From the NCBI GenBank assembly GCA_016787665.1, contig JAEUUC010000013.1, forward strand, positions 124,001 through 188,000: a stretch of 64,000 nucleotides of DNA, in the 5' to 3' direction. This DNA comes from Cyclobacteriaceae bacterium. GTDB taxonomy: Bacteria; Bacteroidota; Bacteroidia; Cytophagales; Cyclobacteriaceae. This document shows, piece after piece, positions 29,194 to 38,090 of the stretch. The notes beneath the pieces were generated by a model. It was not told where the DNA came from. It made no database searches and worked only from the letters and a program-made list of their open reading frames with translations. The number at the start of each line of letters is the position of its first letter. The first letter of the stretch is position 1. The position numbers and the translations under genes were made by a program.

Positions 29194-30735
29194 TTAAACA
29201 TCGAAAACAATGCCCTGCGCCAGTGGCAACGATTGACCATAGTTGATGGTGTTTGTTTGCCTGCGCATATAAACCTTCCAGGCATCGGAGCCCGACTCGC
29301 GGCCGCCACCGGTTTCTTTTTCGCCCCCGAAGGCCCCACCAATTTCAGCACCCGAAGTACCGATGTTGACATTCGCAATGCCACAATCCGATCCGGCTGC
29401 CGACAGGAACTTCTCCATTTCCTCTACGCGGGTGGTCATGATGGACGATGACAAACCCTGCCGCACCCCGTTTTGAATACTAATCGCCTGATCTAACGTC
29501 TTGTACCGGATGAGGTAAAGGATGGGCGCAAACGTTTCGTGTTGAACGATTTCAAACTCATTTCGGGCTTCAACCACGGCCGGTTTCACATAACAACCCG
29601 ACTCGTAGCCTTTACCTTTTAACACACCCCCCGGCACCAGCACCTGGCCGCCCTCCGCCTTTACCTGGCGAAGCGCTTGTTGGTAAAGCTTGACCGCCTG
29701 CTCGTCAATCAACGGGCCGACATGGTTCTCGGGATTGAGCGGGTTACCAATGCGAAGTTGACCGTAGGCCTTAACGAGTTTGGCCTTCACGTCATCATAC
29801 ACTTTTTCATGAATGATCAGTCTGCGCGTAGTGGTGCAGCGCTGCCCTGCAGTGCCCACCGCCCCGAACAGGGCCGCGCGAATGGCAATGTCGAGATTCG
29901 CGTGCTCGGAAATAATAATGGCGTTGTTGCCACCCAATTCCAGCAACGCGCGACCGAGGCGCTCACCTACTGTTTTGGCCACGGCTTTACCCATGCGGGT
30001 AGAACCCGTTGCGGATACCAGAGGCACTTGCTCGCTGCTACACATCCATTGGCCCACCGGTGCTCCTCCGTTTATGAGACAACTAACCCCTTCGGGTACA
30101 TTGTTCTTCCGGAACACCTCGGCTACAATCTTCTGGCAGGCAATGCTGCAGAGCGGTGTCTTTTCTGACGGCTTCCACAAGCACACATCACCGCAAACCC
30201 AGGCCAACATGGAGTTCCAGCTCCAGACCGCTACCGGGAAATTAAACGCGGAGATGATCCCTACAATACCGAGTGGGTGATACTGCTCGTACATGCGGTG
30301 AAGCGGGCGCTCCGAATGCATGGTAAGCCCGTACAATTGTCGTGACAAACCCACGGCAAAATCACAGATGTCGATCATCTCCTGCACCTCCCCTAAACCT
30401 TCTTGCAGCGATTTTCCCATCTCATAGGAAACCAACATGCCCAGGGCTGTTTTCTTTTTGCGGAGGGCTTCGCCAATCTGACGTACTACTTCACCGCGTT
30501 TGGGTGCCGGCACGGCCCGCCACTCGACAAAAGCTTTCTCCGCCACCGCCACAACCTTTCGAAATGAAGCCTCATCTGTACTTTTAACCGAACCAATTTT
30601 TTTGCCATCTACCGGGGAGATCGAGACGATAGCGGGGCCTTTGCTGGACAGCCATTGGCGGCCGGTGGAGACACCGGGATTCGATTTTTGAATGCCGAGT
30701 TGCGTCAACGCATCAGCGAGCGAAAGTTCTTTCAT
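29194..30735 (-). CDS. Aldehyde dehydrogenase, ALDH7 (aminoadipate-semialdehyde) type
   Basis: 513 residues. ALDH fold with Glu in LELGGNN and catalytic Cys in GQRCTTTRR. The sequence GIISAFNFPVAVWSWN and GSTRMGKAV match the ALDH7 / antiquitin group, whose members oxidise alpha-aminoadipic semialdehyde in lysine breakdown and other aldehydes. No lysine-degradation genes are adjacent, so the physiological substrate is open. Monocistronic. Confidence 0.92.
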   Translation of the reverse strand: MKELSLADALTQLGIQKSNPGVSTGRQWLSSKGPAIVSISPVDGKKIGSVKSTDEASFRKVVAVAEKAFVEWRAVPAPKRGEVVRQIGEALRKKKTALGMLVSYEMGKSLQEGLGEVQEMIDICDFAVGLSRQLYGLTMHSERPLHRMYEQYHPLGIVGIISAFNFPVAVWSWNSMLAWVCGDVCLWKPSEKTPLCSIACQKIVAEVFRKNNVPEGVSCLINGGAPVGQWMCSSEQVPLVSATGSTRMGKAVAKTVGERLGRALLELGGNNAIIISEHANLDIAIRAALFGAVGTAGQRCTTTRRLIIHEKVYDDVKAKLVKAYGQLRIGNPLNPENHVGPLIDEQAVKLYQQALRQVKAEGGQVLVPGGVLKGKGYESGCYVKPAVVEARNEFEIVQHETFAPILYLIRYKTLDQAISIQNGVRQGLSSSIMTTRVEEMEKFLSAAGSDCGIANVNIGTSGAEIGGAFGGEKETGGGRESGSDAWKVYMRRQTNTINYGQSLPLAQGIVFDV

Positions 30736-30810
30736 GACGGAGAGATAAAGTGAGTAACGACTGAAATTTGGTCAGCAAAGGTAACAGGAAAATGACGATT
30801 GCGCGTGGCG

Positions 30811-32250
30811 CTATTCCTCCAGCCATTCAATGCCAAAGGTGCCCCGTTCGCCAGTTGCCTTCAGGCCCTCGATCAGCACACCGCCCCTTTTGATCTCAAG
30901 AATCCGGTTGAGGGATTCCAGGTTTTCAACCTCTACTTTATCGATGTGCGTGATGACAAATCCATCGGGCACCTGGGCTTTTAGCCATGGGCCGGATTTC
31001 TTGCGCACGAGGCGCACGCCCCCCTCCAGGTTAAGTTCAGCCAGTTCCCGATACGCCACGTTTTCAAATTCACCACCACCCAGCGTGGTTTCAATGGCCC
31101 GCGTAGCCACATCCAGTTCGCCATCAAAATTGCGCAGCACGGCCTTTACTTTACGCGCTATGCCCTCGCGCCAGTACGTCACTTCTACACTTTGCCCCGG
31201 ACGATTGCGCGCTACCCGCTCCTGCAATTCAGAAACCGTATTAACCGGGCTGCGGTCAACCTGGGTGATGACGTCACCGGCTGCCAGTCCCGCCATGTCG
31301 GCCGCACTCCCGCGGTTTACGCGCAAAATGTAAACGCCCTGCACAAGGGGCAGGTCTTCATCTTCCGCCAGTTCAGGTGTTACATCACGAATTTCAACTC
31401 CCAGCAGCCCGCGCTGAACCTGGCCGAACTCCAACAGGTCGTCCATGATTTTCTTCACCAGGTTAACCGGAATCGCAAAGGAGTAACCCGCATAGTTGCC
31501 CGTGTTGGTGGCGATGGCCGAATTGATGCCGATTAGTTCACCTTTCAAATTCACCAACGCACCTCCGCTGTTACCCGGGTTTACGGCTGCATCGGTTTGA
31601 ATGAAGGATTCGACTTGCAGATTGTTGCGGTCGCGCAGAATGCCAATGTTACGCGCCTTCGCACTGACAATGCCGGCCGTTACGGTGGAGTTCAGATCGA
31701 ATGGATTGCCCACTGCCAATACCCAATCTCCGGGGGTCACCAAATCCGAATCACCGTAGCGCACAAACGGCAATTGGCTGGCTTTGATCTTAAGCAGAGC
31801 CAAATCGGTGCTTTCATCCCGGCCGACCACGCGGGCATAGTAGCGTTGATTAGTAGACGTTACCACTTCAATGTTGCTGGCGTCTTCAATCACGTGATAG
31901 TTGGTTACCACATAACCATCATCCGTCAGAATCACGCCCGAGCCGGAGGAGTGTGCTTCGGGGTTGAAATGATATTCGAGTGGATTAAGACTGAAGGACC
32001 CTGCCCCAAAATTGGTGCGGATGTGCACCACGGCCGGGATGGCGGCAGCGGAGGCATCCTGAAAACTGACGGGGGCTTGGCGAAAGGCGATGGAATCGCG
32101 GGTGGAAATGAACCGCACGCGCTGGCGCTGCTGAATGGACGAGTAGCCAGCGTCCGTTTCGACCATGCGCAGCGTAAAAAACGAGCCCACCACAGCGCCA
32201 AACGTAGCCAGGCCAACTACTAACACAATAAACAACAGGCGGTTGCGCAT
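30811..32250 (-). CDS. HtrA/Deg-type periplasmic serine protease
   Basis: 479 residues. N-terminal membrane anchor or signal (residues 4-26). Trypsin domain with His119 (NYHV), Asp149 (STDLAL) and Ser228 (GNSGG), then two PDZ domains, the second divergent. A Do/DegQ-like quality-control protease of the periplasm. The ATG at 32250 was preferred to a GTG at 32268. The hsp20 gene lies upstream on the same strand but is separated by a terminator, so this is its own transcription unit. Confidence 0.94.
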   Translation of the reverse strand: MRNRLLFIVLVVGLATFGAVVGSFFTLRMVETDAGYSSIQQRQRVRFISTRDSIAFRQAPVSFQDASAAAIPAVVHIRTNFGAGSFSLNPLEYHFNPEAHSSGSGVILTDDGYVVTNYHVIEDASNIEVVTSTNQRYYARVVGRDESTDLALLKIKASQLPFVRYGDSDLVTPGDWVLAVGNPFDLNSTVTAGIVSAKARNIGILRDRNNLQVESFIQTDAAVNPGNSGGALVNLKGELIGINSAIATNTGNYAGYSFAIPVNLVKKIMDDLLEFGQVQRGLLGVEIRDVTPELAEDEDLPLVQGVYILRVNRGSAADMAGLAAGDVITQVDRSPVNTVSELQERVARNRPGQSVEVTYWREGIARKVKAVLRNFDGELDVATRAIETTLGGGEFENVAYRELAELNLEGGVRLVRKKSGPWLKAQVPDGFVITHIDKVEVENLESLNRILEIKRGGVLIEGLKATGERGTFGIEWLEE

Positions 32251-32312
32251 TAGATTTCTCCTCGTCACACAAATAACGGCAAAAGCCTACCAAAAGATGA
32301 GTGGAACAAAAC

Positions 32313-32345
32313 AAAAAAGGCGCCCCCGCCTGCACGGGGACGCCC
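32313..32345 (-). terminator. Terminator of hsp20
   Basis: On the minus strand: GGGCGTCCCCG-loop-CGGGGGCGCC stem followed by TTTTTTG, 42 bases past the hsp20 stop. Confidence 0.85.
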
Positions 32346-32386
32346 AACCCTCTACCTAAACCCTGCTCGTCAACGCATGGGTAACT

Positions 32387-32815
32387 TTAGCTAACCTTGA
32401 TGGTCTGCTTCAGTGCCTTTTTCTCGTCTTTCGGAATGGTCACTTCCAGTATTCCGTTGACGTAACGAGCCGAGATCTTGGCACCATCCACATTCTCAGG
32501 TAAACTGAACGAGCGGCTGAAGCTGCCGTACTGCGTCTCGAGGCTGTGGAAATTGCGCTCTTTCTTTTCGTTGGTGAACTTCCGCTCGCCACTGATGGTG
32601 AGGAACTGATCTTTCACCTCCAGTTGAAAATCCTCCTTGTTCATGCCGGGCGCGGCCACATGAATTTCATAACTGTTGTCGTTTTCCACGATGTCCACTC
32701 GCGGCACAAATGTGCTGCCGCCCATGCGCGTCATGTTCTCATTGAAGAACCGGTCGATCAGGCTGCTGAATGATGTCGGTACGAAATCATTAGCGTTGTA
32801 TCGGATGATGCTCAT
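32387..32815 (-). CDS. Small heat-shock protein Hsp20
   Basis: 142 residues with an alpha-crystallin domain (about 35-135): VDIVENDNSYEIHVAAPG, LSISGERK-type strand (FLTISGERKF), and the closing YVNGILEVTIPK. ATP-independent holdase. The C-terminal I-x-I tail is present in altered form (TIKVS). Own terminator downstream; no CIRCE or sigma-32 box was recognised upstream. Confidence 0.95.
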   Translation of the reverse strand: MSIIRYNANDFVPTSFSSLIDRFFNENMTRMGGSTFVPRVDIVENDNSYEIHVAAPGMNKEDFQLEVKDQFLTISGERKFTNEKKERNFHSLETQYGSFSRSFSLPENVDGAKISARYVNGILEVTIPKDEKKALKQTIKVS

Positions 32816-32957
32816 ATGTTTTTATGTTTTGGTTGATTTTGTTGTCTGATCTCCCCAATCGAAAAACCATGCCGCTGCATTTTTCGGCTCAATAGCGGAC
32901 AAAATGACTTACTTGATCAGAAAAAAACAAACAAAGGTGACATAATGGCTCATTTTG

Positions 32958-34325
32958 CTACTTGTACCAGGCAATTCGCCTGGAGAAGTACATGATCACC
33001 GCGATAATGGCAAACAACCCCATGCTGCCAATCAGCAGGGAGTAGTCTTGTGCCTGCACGATCACAAAAATGAATCCGTAAAAAGCCACCATCAACCCGG
33101 TGAAGAGCCCCACCATGGACTTACCGGGCAGGAAGGTGGAGGCGTACAGCGCCACGAGGATAACCGTTGCCACCGATGAAATGGCATAAGCTGCGTTGTA
33201 GCCCAGGTGTTCCGAAATGGAGAGGAGAAGCGAGTAATAGATGATCAATGCCACGCCAACCAAAATGTATTGAAACGGATGAATGCGCACCCGGCTGGTG
33301 ATTTCTACCAGGAACAGCGCGGTGAAAGCCAGGATGATAATGAGGATACCGTATTTGGCTGTGCGAATGCTCTTCTGGTATTGATCGGCCGGCAGATCCA
33401 ACCGAACGCCAAACGAAGAGCCAACCAGGTTTTGTTCCCCATTAATCCATTGTTGTGCAAAGGGCCGGTTGAACGACAGCACCTTCCATTTCGCGCTGAA
33501 TCGCTCTGCGGTAATGTCGGGTGCCTGAACGGGTAATAGGGCACCTTCAAAACTGGGTGACGACCAACTGCCCGCCAGCGTAACGTCCGTAGTCTTGCCG
33601 GCCGGCACTACATAGAGGCGTTCGCTGCCTTTCAATTGGAGTTCAAGCGTGACGGAGAGGGCACTGTCAGGTCTTTGGGTCCACGGAAGTTTCGTCACGA
33701 TGCCCGACTCGTTCGAGCCGTCATGCACGTTGTTGACGTTCACCCCGATGTCGTTGATGGGCTCGGACGGTAGATTCACGCTACTCAACCGAATAACCGG
33801 ATTCTCACTGATGCCGCGCAAATCGGAGATACCGGTGAGCAGTTCGGCTTTGGCCCAATGCACCCGGCCGTCCTCAATATTCCAGCGGGCAAAATCAAGG
33901 TCGGGAAATTTTGCCCTCACGCTGATGCGTGAGTCGTACACAATAGCATCGAAAATGCCGCGGTGGCGCACGTGCGGACTGAGGTCACCCGAAATCATGA
34001 GCTCATCGGGCAGGAAGTAAGCGAACTCTGTACTCTCAAAAACTTCTTCAATAGGTTTACCGTCTTCCCACCGTTTGTTTTTCACAACACGCGTATAGGG
34101 TACGCGCAGGATAGGGCCGGCCAGGGTTTGTGGGCCCGACCACTTGCTGGAGATTTCGGCAATTACTTCGGTGGCGCGCGACTGCCGCTCGTCCATCAGC
34201 GACATCACCCAGCTGGCGGGGATGAGCAAAATGAGGCTGAGGAGCCCGATGGAGACCAGTTTGAGCATGATGGACTCCTTCACCCAGTGTTGGAGCCGAT
34301 CGAGAGGAGTGGGATTGTTTTCCAT
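32958..34325 (-). CDS. creD: CreD family inner-membrane protein
   Basis: 455 residues. One N-terminal helix (about 20-40), a large periplasmic domain (45-300), then five to six C-terminal helices, the CreD topology (PF06123), with GPILRVPYTR near the N-terminus. CreD is a cell-envelope integrity protein of unknown mechanism. Last gene of a three-gene operon behind its membrane partner and winged-helix regulator. The start ATG at 34325 was preferred to the upstream TTG. An AAAGAACTTTG copy of the proposed operator lies just upstream at 34334-34344. Confidence 0.9.
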   Translation of the reverse strand: MENNPTPLDRLQHWVKESIMLKLVSIGLLSLILLIPASWVMSLMDERQSRATEVIAEISSKWSGPQTLAGPILRVPYTRVVKNKRWEDGKPIEEVFESTEFAYFLPDELMISGDLSPHVRHRGIFDAIVYDSRISVRAKFPDLDFARWNIEDGRVHWAKAELLTGISDLRGISENPVIRLSSVNLPSEPINDIGVNVNNVHDGSNESGIVTKLPWTQRPDSALSVTLELQLKGSERLYVVPAGKTTDVTLAGSWSSPSFEGALLPVQAPDITAERFSAKWKVLSFNRPFAQQWINGEQNLVGSSFGVRLDLPADQYQKSIRTAKYGILIIILAFTALFLVEITSRVRIHPFQYILVGVALIIYYSLLLSISEHLGYNAAYAISSVATVILVALYASTFLPGKSMVGLFTGLMVAFYGFIFVIVQAQDYSLLIGSMGLFAIIAVIMYFSRRIAWYK

Positions 34326-34369
34326 AATTTTCAAAAGAACTTTGATTTTAAAAGTGAATAGCTAAAAAA

Positions 34370-34672
34370 TTATTTTCGTTGCGCCCGGATGACTTCTTCC
34401 ATGGCATCGAGGTGTTTGCGGAAAGCCTGTTTGCCGCGCTCGGTTATCTTGTAGCGTGTATTGGGCTTCCGATCAACAAACGACTTCTGCACCAGGATAT
34501 ACTTTTCGCGCTCCAGCGCCTTCAGGTGGGTGGCCAGGTTGCCGTCTGACGTTTGCAGCAATTCTTTCAGACTCACAAAGTCGAACGAATCGTTGGCCGT
34601 AAGTACGCCCATGATTTGCAGACGCACCCGGTGCTCCAATATTCGGTCGAGATGATCAAACGGGTTTTTCAT
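34370..34672 (-). CDS. Winged-helix transcriptional regulator
   Basis: 100 residues, one winged helix of the HTH_34 (PF13601) type: RLQIMGVLTANDSFDFVSLKELL, then recognition helix TSDGNLATHLKALE, then a wing YKITERGKQAF. Start ATG at 34672 overlaps the stop of the membrane gene (ATGA). The family usually represses neighbouring membrane-protein operons in Bacteroidota; here the candidate operator is AAAGTACTTT at 35292-35303. Confidence 0.88.
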   Translation of the reverse strand: MKNPFDHLDRILEHRVRLQIMGVLTANDSFDFVSLKELLQTSDGNLATHLKALEREKYILVQKSFVDRKPNTRYKITERGKQAFRKHLDAMEEVIRAQRK

Positions 34673-35289
34673 CGATCGTACTTTCGGTACATCACGGCTC
34701 CGTAAAGGATGTGTAACACGCCAAACCCCAGGGCCCAGAACAACAGACCGTAGCCGGGCCAAAGGGCGGCTGCGAGGCCAATCAGAATTTCGCTATAACC
34801 CAGGTAGCGTATTTCGCCATAGAGGTTGGGGCTGGCGTTAGTCAGGGCCAGCCCGTAGAAGATCAGAAGGGAAGGGGCAACCACACCAAAGTGGCCATTC
34901 AGCAAAAGCAATAGCGTAAACAGGCCTCCGGTTGCCAACGGTATGAGCAGATTGATCACGAGCCGCCTGCTGGTTTCATTCCAAAACGGCTGCCCGGCTT
35001 TTTCGGCCTTTCGCCTGCTGAGCCAGTAGCCGCTGGCCAGTGAGGCTACCAGTACGGCTGCTGCAATCGCAAGCAGCGGCACCAGATTGGCGCCACGCAC
35101 GGATTCCTGCCGGTAGTCGATGGGTGCCAGCGGAAATTGAATCAGGTAATAGGCAGCCGAGGCACCCAGCAGGGCATAGGTGCCTGCCAGTATGCCCGAC
35201 AAGCCACTGAGCGACAGAAATTTGGAAGATTGCTCCATCATTTTGCGGATGGAGGCCAGGTCTTCCTGGTAGTGATCGGCCGGCTTCAT
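34669..35289 (-). CDS. Multi-pass membrane protein of unknown function
   Basis: 206 residues with five or six hydrophobic helices and a helical cytoplasmic N-terminus (EDLASIRKMMEQSSKF). No domain recognised. First gene of the operon with the winged-helix regulator and creD; translational coupling to the regulator by an ATGA overlap. It may be the sensor or the regulated target, but that is inference. Confidence 0.75.
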   Translation of the reverse strand: MKPADHYQEDLASIRKMMEQSSKFLSLSGLSGILAGTYALLGASAAYYLIQFPLAPIDYRQESVRGANLVPLLAIAAAVLVASLASGYWLSRRKAEKAGQPFWNETSRRLVINLLIPLATGGLFTLLLLLNGHFGVVAPSLLIFYGLALTNASPNLYGEIRYLGYSEILIGLAAALWPGYGLLFWALGFGVLHILYGAVMYRKYDR

Positions 35290-35291
35290 TT

Positions 35292-35303
35292 AAAAGTACT
35301 TTT
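35292..35303. promoter_or_regulatory. Candidate operator of the creD operon
   Basis: A perfect 12-bp palindrome AAAAGTACTTTT three bases before the start codon of the first operon gene. A second imperfect copy, AAAGAACTTTG, lies at 34334-34344 in front of creD. Confidence 0.5.
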
Positions 35304-35374
35304 GTTTTCAAAGTAACTATACGTGCGGCACTGCGACAAGTTTCAGGCAAAATCTTTTTTCTGAGCGGGCCGCG

Positions 35375-35406
35375 TTTGGCCAATCAAATGAATCGTCCTA
35401 ATATTG
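35375..35406 (+). promoter_or_regulatory. Promoter of the tRNA-Asn locus
   Basis: -33 TTTG (35375-35378) and -7 TAATATTG (35399-35406) with 20-base spacing. The expected start is at 35413-35414, the first base of the first pseudo-tRNA unit, so the two decayed units and the intact tRNA would be on one transcript. Confidence 0.65.
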
Positions 35407-35413
35407 CAGCCCC

Positions 35414-35587
35414 ATTCCTCCTTAGCTCATCCCGACTTGGTCGGGAGGTTAGAGCATCTGAAAGGGTGCCGGCAAAGGGAGGGCGGTAAATAGAAGACAA
35501 ATTCCTCCTTAGCTCATCCCGACTTGGTCGGGAGGTTAGAGCATCTGAAAGGGTGCTGGCAAAAGGAGGGCGGTAAATAGAAGACAA
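35414..35587 (+). pseudogene. Two tandem tRNA-Asn-like units interrupted in the D-loop by a palindrome
   Basis: Two 87-bp units (35414-35500 and 35501-35587), nearly identical. Each begins like tRNA-Asn (TCCTCCTTAGCTCA), replaces the D-loop GCT by the palindrome TCCCGAC-TTG-GTCGGGA (35430-35446; 35517-35533), resumes with GGTTAGAGCATCTGA and then diverges. A hairpin AGCATC...GGTGCT and a segment AAGGAGG able to pair with the 5' CCTCCTT would close a three-way junction; unit 2 pairs better than unit 1. Not a functional tRNA; possibly a structured RNA or mobile footprint. Confidence 0.75.
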
Positions 35588-35589
35588 AT

Positions 35590-35663
35590 TCCTCCTTAGC
35601 TCAGCTGGTTAGAGCATCTGACTGTTAATCAGAGGGTCGCTGGTTCAAGTCCAGCAGGGGGAG
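35590..35663 (+). tRNA. tRNA-Asn (GTT)
   Basis: 74 nt. Acceptor TCCTCCT/AGGGGGA, D-arm GCTCAGCTGGTTAGAGC, anticodon loop CTGTTAA (GTT), T-arm GCTGGTTCAAGTCCAGC, G73. CCA not encoded. The only intact copy in this array. Confidence 0.96.
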
Positions 35664-35664
35664 C

Positions 35665-35694
35665 AAAAAATCCCGCGAAAGCGGGATTTTTTTT
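35665..35694 (+). terminator. Terminator of tRNA-Asn, also facing pruA
   Basis: AAAAATCCCGC-GAAA-GCGGGATTTTT; works in both directions. The stop codon of the convergent P5C dehydrogenase overlaps its distal arm. Confidence 0.9.
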
Positions 35695-37324
35695 ACTCCT
35701 TCTCCAAAAACGAATACCGGTAATCCGTTGGGGTTACAAAAGTTTCTTTTATCGTGCGCAGCGAAACCCAGCGCAACAAGTTCACCTTGGCACCAGCCTT
35801 GTCGTTGGTGCCCGAGCCTCTGGCGCCACCAAATGGCTGCTGCCCGACCACCGCACCGGTGGGTTTATCGTTGATGTAAAAATTGCCGGCCGAGTTCGTG
35901 AGCATCTTCGTGGCCAACTCCACGGCATATCTATCTTGTGAGAAAATGGAACCGGTGAGCGCATAAGGCGAGGTTTGATCCACCAGTTCCAACGTTTGCT
36001 CAAAGTTTTCGGAGTGGTACACGTAAATGGTGACTACCGGGCCGAAAATTTCTTCGCACATGGTAAGCGATGACGGATCTTGTGTGACAATGACGGTCGG
36101 TTCAATGAAATACCCTTTCGATTTGTCGTACTTGCCTCCGGCAATGATTTCGTTGAGCGGGTTTTGGCGCGCTTTTTCGATGTAGCCCGTGATGGAGGTA
36201 AAGGCCTTCTCGTCAATCACGGCATTGATGAAGTTTCCAAAATCTTCGGTGCCCCCCATCTTCATCGACTTGAGATCGTCCAGCAAATACTTCTTCACGT
36301 CATCCCACAGGTTAGACGGGATGTAGCAGCGCGAAGCGGCCGAGCACTTCTGCCCCTGGAACTCAAACGCTCCCCGCGAAATGGCCACTGCTACCTGTTT
36401 GGCATGAGCGCTTTTGTGCGCCACGATGAAATCTTTTCCGCCCGTTTCGCCCACGATGCGCGGGTAGCTGCGGTATTTGTGAATGTTGTTGCCTACCGTT
36501 TTCCAGATGTTCTGAAACACCCCGGTGCTGCCGGTAAAGTGGATGCCCGCAAAATCCCGGTGATTAAAAATCACTTCGCCAGCATCCGGCCCGCTGACGT
36601 AAACGAGGTTGATGACACCATCCGGCAAACCGGCTTCGCGCAGAATTTGCATGAACACCTGTGCGGAATAAATCTGGGTGTTGGCCGGTTTCCACACCAC
36701 CGTGTTACCCATCAGCGCCATGCTGGTGGGCAGGTTGCCGCCAATGGCGGTGAAGTTGAAAGGGGTAAGGGCAAACGTAAATCCTTCCAGTGGCCGGTAC
36801 TCCATACGGTTCCAGATGCCGGGCGATGACTCCGGTTGGTCGCGGTAGATTTCGCTCATGAAATAGACATTGAAGCGCAGGAAGTCGATCAACTCACAGG
36901 CCGAGTCGATCTCCGCCTGAAACGGATTCTTGGATTGGCCCAACATGGTGGCCGCATTCATCTTAAACCGGTAGGGGCCGGCCAGCAGGTCAGCCGCTTT
37001 TAGGAAAATACTCGCCCGATTTTCCCAACTCAGGTTGGCCCAGAGGTCTTTTGCCCCCAGAGCAGCGTTAATTGCCTGCTCCACATGACCTTTATCGCCC
37101 TCATGGAAATAGCCCAGTACGTGCTGATGATCGTGTGGAGGCGAAATGGCTTTTTTCTTGCCGGTGCGCACCTCGTCACTGCCGATGTACATGGGAATAT
37201 CCAGCACCTGACTGCGTGCTTCCCGGAGCGCTTGCTGCAGGGCTGCGCGCTCTTTGCTGCCGGGGGCATAGCTGAGTACAGGTTCGTTTTTAGGAGTGGG
37301 AACAGAGAAAAAACCGGTTGCCAT
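35693..37324 (-). CDS. pruA: L-glutamate gamma-semialdehyde (P5C) dehydrogenase
   Basis: 543 residues. ALDH4-type stand-alone P5C dehydrogenase: WKPANTQIYSA, Glu in GETGGKDF, catalytic Cys in GQKCSAASR, and the C-terminal FGGARGSGTNDK. It oxidises glutamate semialdehyde from proline breakdown to glutamate with NAD+. The proline dehydrogenase gene is not in this window. Length and domain content match the monofunctional enzyme of Bacteroidota. Confidence 0.96.
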   Translation of the reverse strand: MATGFFSVPTPKNEPVLSYAPGSKERAALQQALREARSQVLDIPMYIGSDEVRTGKKKAISPPHDHQHVLGYFHEGDKGHVEQAINAALGAKDLWANLSWENRASIFLKAADLLAGPYRFKMNAATMLGQSKNPFQAEIDSACELIDFLRFNVYFMSEIYRDQPESSPGIWNRMEYRPLEGFTFALTPFNFTAIGGNLPTSMALMGNTVVWKPANTQIYSAQVFMQILREAGLPDGVINLVYVSGPDAGEVIFNHRDFAGIHFTGSTGVFQNIWKTVGNNIHKYRSYPRIVGETGGKDFIVAHKSAHAKQVAVAISRGAFEFQGQKCSAASRCYIPSNLWDDVKKYLLDDLKSMKMGGTEDFGNFINAVIDEKAFTSITGYIEKARQNPLNEIIAGGKYDKSKGYFIEPTVIVTQDPSSLTMCEEIFGPVVTIYVYHSENFEQTLELVDQTSPYALTGSIFSQDRYAVELATKMLTNSAGNFYINDKPTGAVVGQQPFGGARGSGTNDKAGAKVNLLRWVSLRTIKETFVTPTDYRYSFLEKE

Positions 37325-37385
37325 GATGAAAGGATTTGGGACGCAAAACTACTAAAAGACGGTGTAGAAATGTGGACTTATCACC

Positions 37386-38087
37386 TCAATTCAAACCCGA
37401 TAAGATGGGCATCAGTTCATCCAGGTGATTGATCTCATAGGTGGCGCCATGGGGGGTGCCGCTGCGCTGCGGATTAAAGTAAACCGAGCGAATACCTGCA
37501 TTGGCGGCTCCGGCAATGTCAGTGAGCAAATTATCGCCCACCATCACTACTTCTTCGCGCAGAAGGCTGTTCCGGTTCAGCGCATAATCAAAAATACGGG
37601 CGCTTGGCTTCTTATCGCCTGCCCGTTCCGAAGTCACGACATCGGCAAAAAAATGCCCGATACCAGCCGATTCAATTTTTGTACCCTGAATTTCGTCAAA
37701 GCCATTGGTAATCACCACCAGTGTGAACCGGCCCTGCAGGGCCTCCAGCAGTTGGCGTGCCCCGCCCATCAACTCGGATTGTCGGGGCAATTCTGCGAGG
37801 TAGTATTCCGACAATTCGAGGGAGAACCGGAAGTTATCAATACCCAGAGCCGTTAGCACGCGATGAAAGCGTTCGGTGCGGATGGCATCGCGGCTCAACA
37901 GATTCCGGTCTGTAAGATCCCACAGGTGCGTGTTGACTTGGTGAAACACGCGGATCAGGTTGTCAATGTCCACCGCGCGTTCCTGCAAATAGAATTTCTG
38001 ATGCAATTGCCGCAGCGTGCGGGCGGAATTGGTATCGTAATCCCACAAGGTATGATCGAGGTCAAAAAACAAGCTGGAAACAGGCAT
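37386..38087 (-). CDS. yjjG: YjjG family noncanonical pyrimidine nucleotidase
   Basis: 233 residues. HAD fold: motif I FFDLDHTLWD (Asp9, Asp11), motif II TNGF, motif III Lys in DKKPSARIF and motif IV GDNLLTDI. The LWD ending of motif I and helical cap match YjjG, which dephosphorylates noncanonical pyrimidine nucleotides. It starts 3 bases after the ArsR regulator stop on the same strand, probably co-transcribed. Confidence 0.92.
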   Translation of the reverse strand: MPVSSLFFDLDHTLWDYDTNSARTLRQLHQKFYLQERAVDIDNLIRVFHQVNTHLWDLTDRNLLSRDAIRTERFHRVLTALGIDNFRFSLELSEYYLAELPRQSELMGGARQLLEALQGRFTLVVITNGFDEIQGTKIESAGIGHFFADVVTSERAGDKKPSARIFDYALNRNSLLREEVVMVGDNLLTDIAGAANAGIRSVYFNPQRSGTPHGATYEINHLDELMPILSGLN

Positions 38088-38090
38088 GAT

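Noticed and set aside
35384..35587. 67-residue frame over the tRNA-Asn units, and the array as a CRISPR candidate
   Set aside because: The frame is a by-product of the 87-bp repeat. There are no short repeats with unique spacers, so it is not CRISPR.
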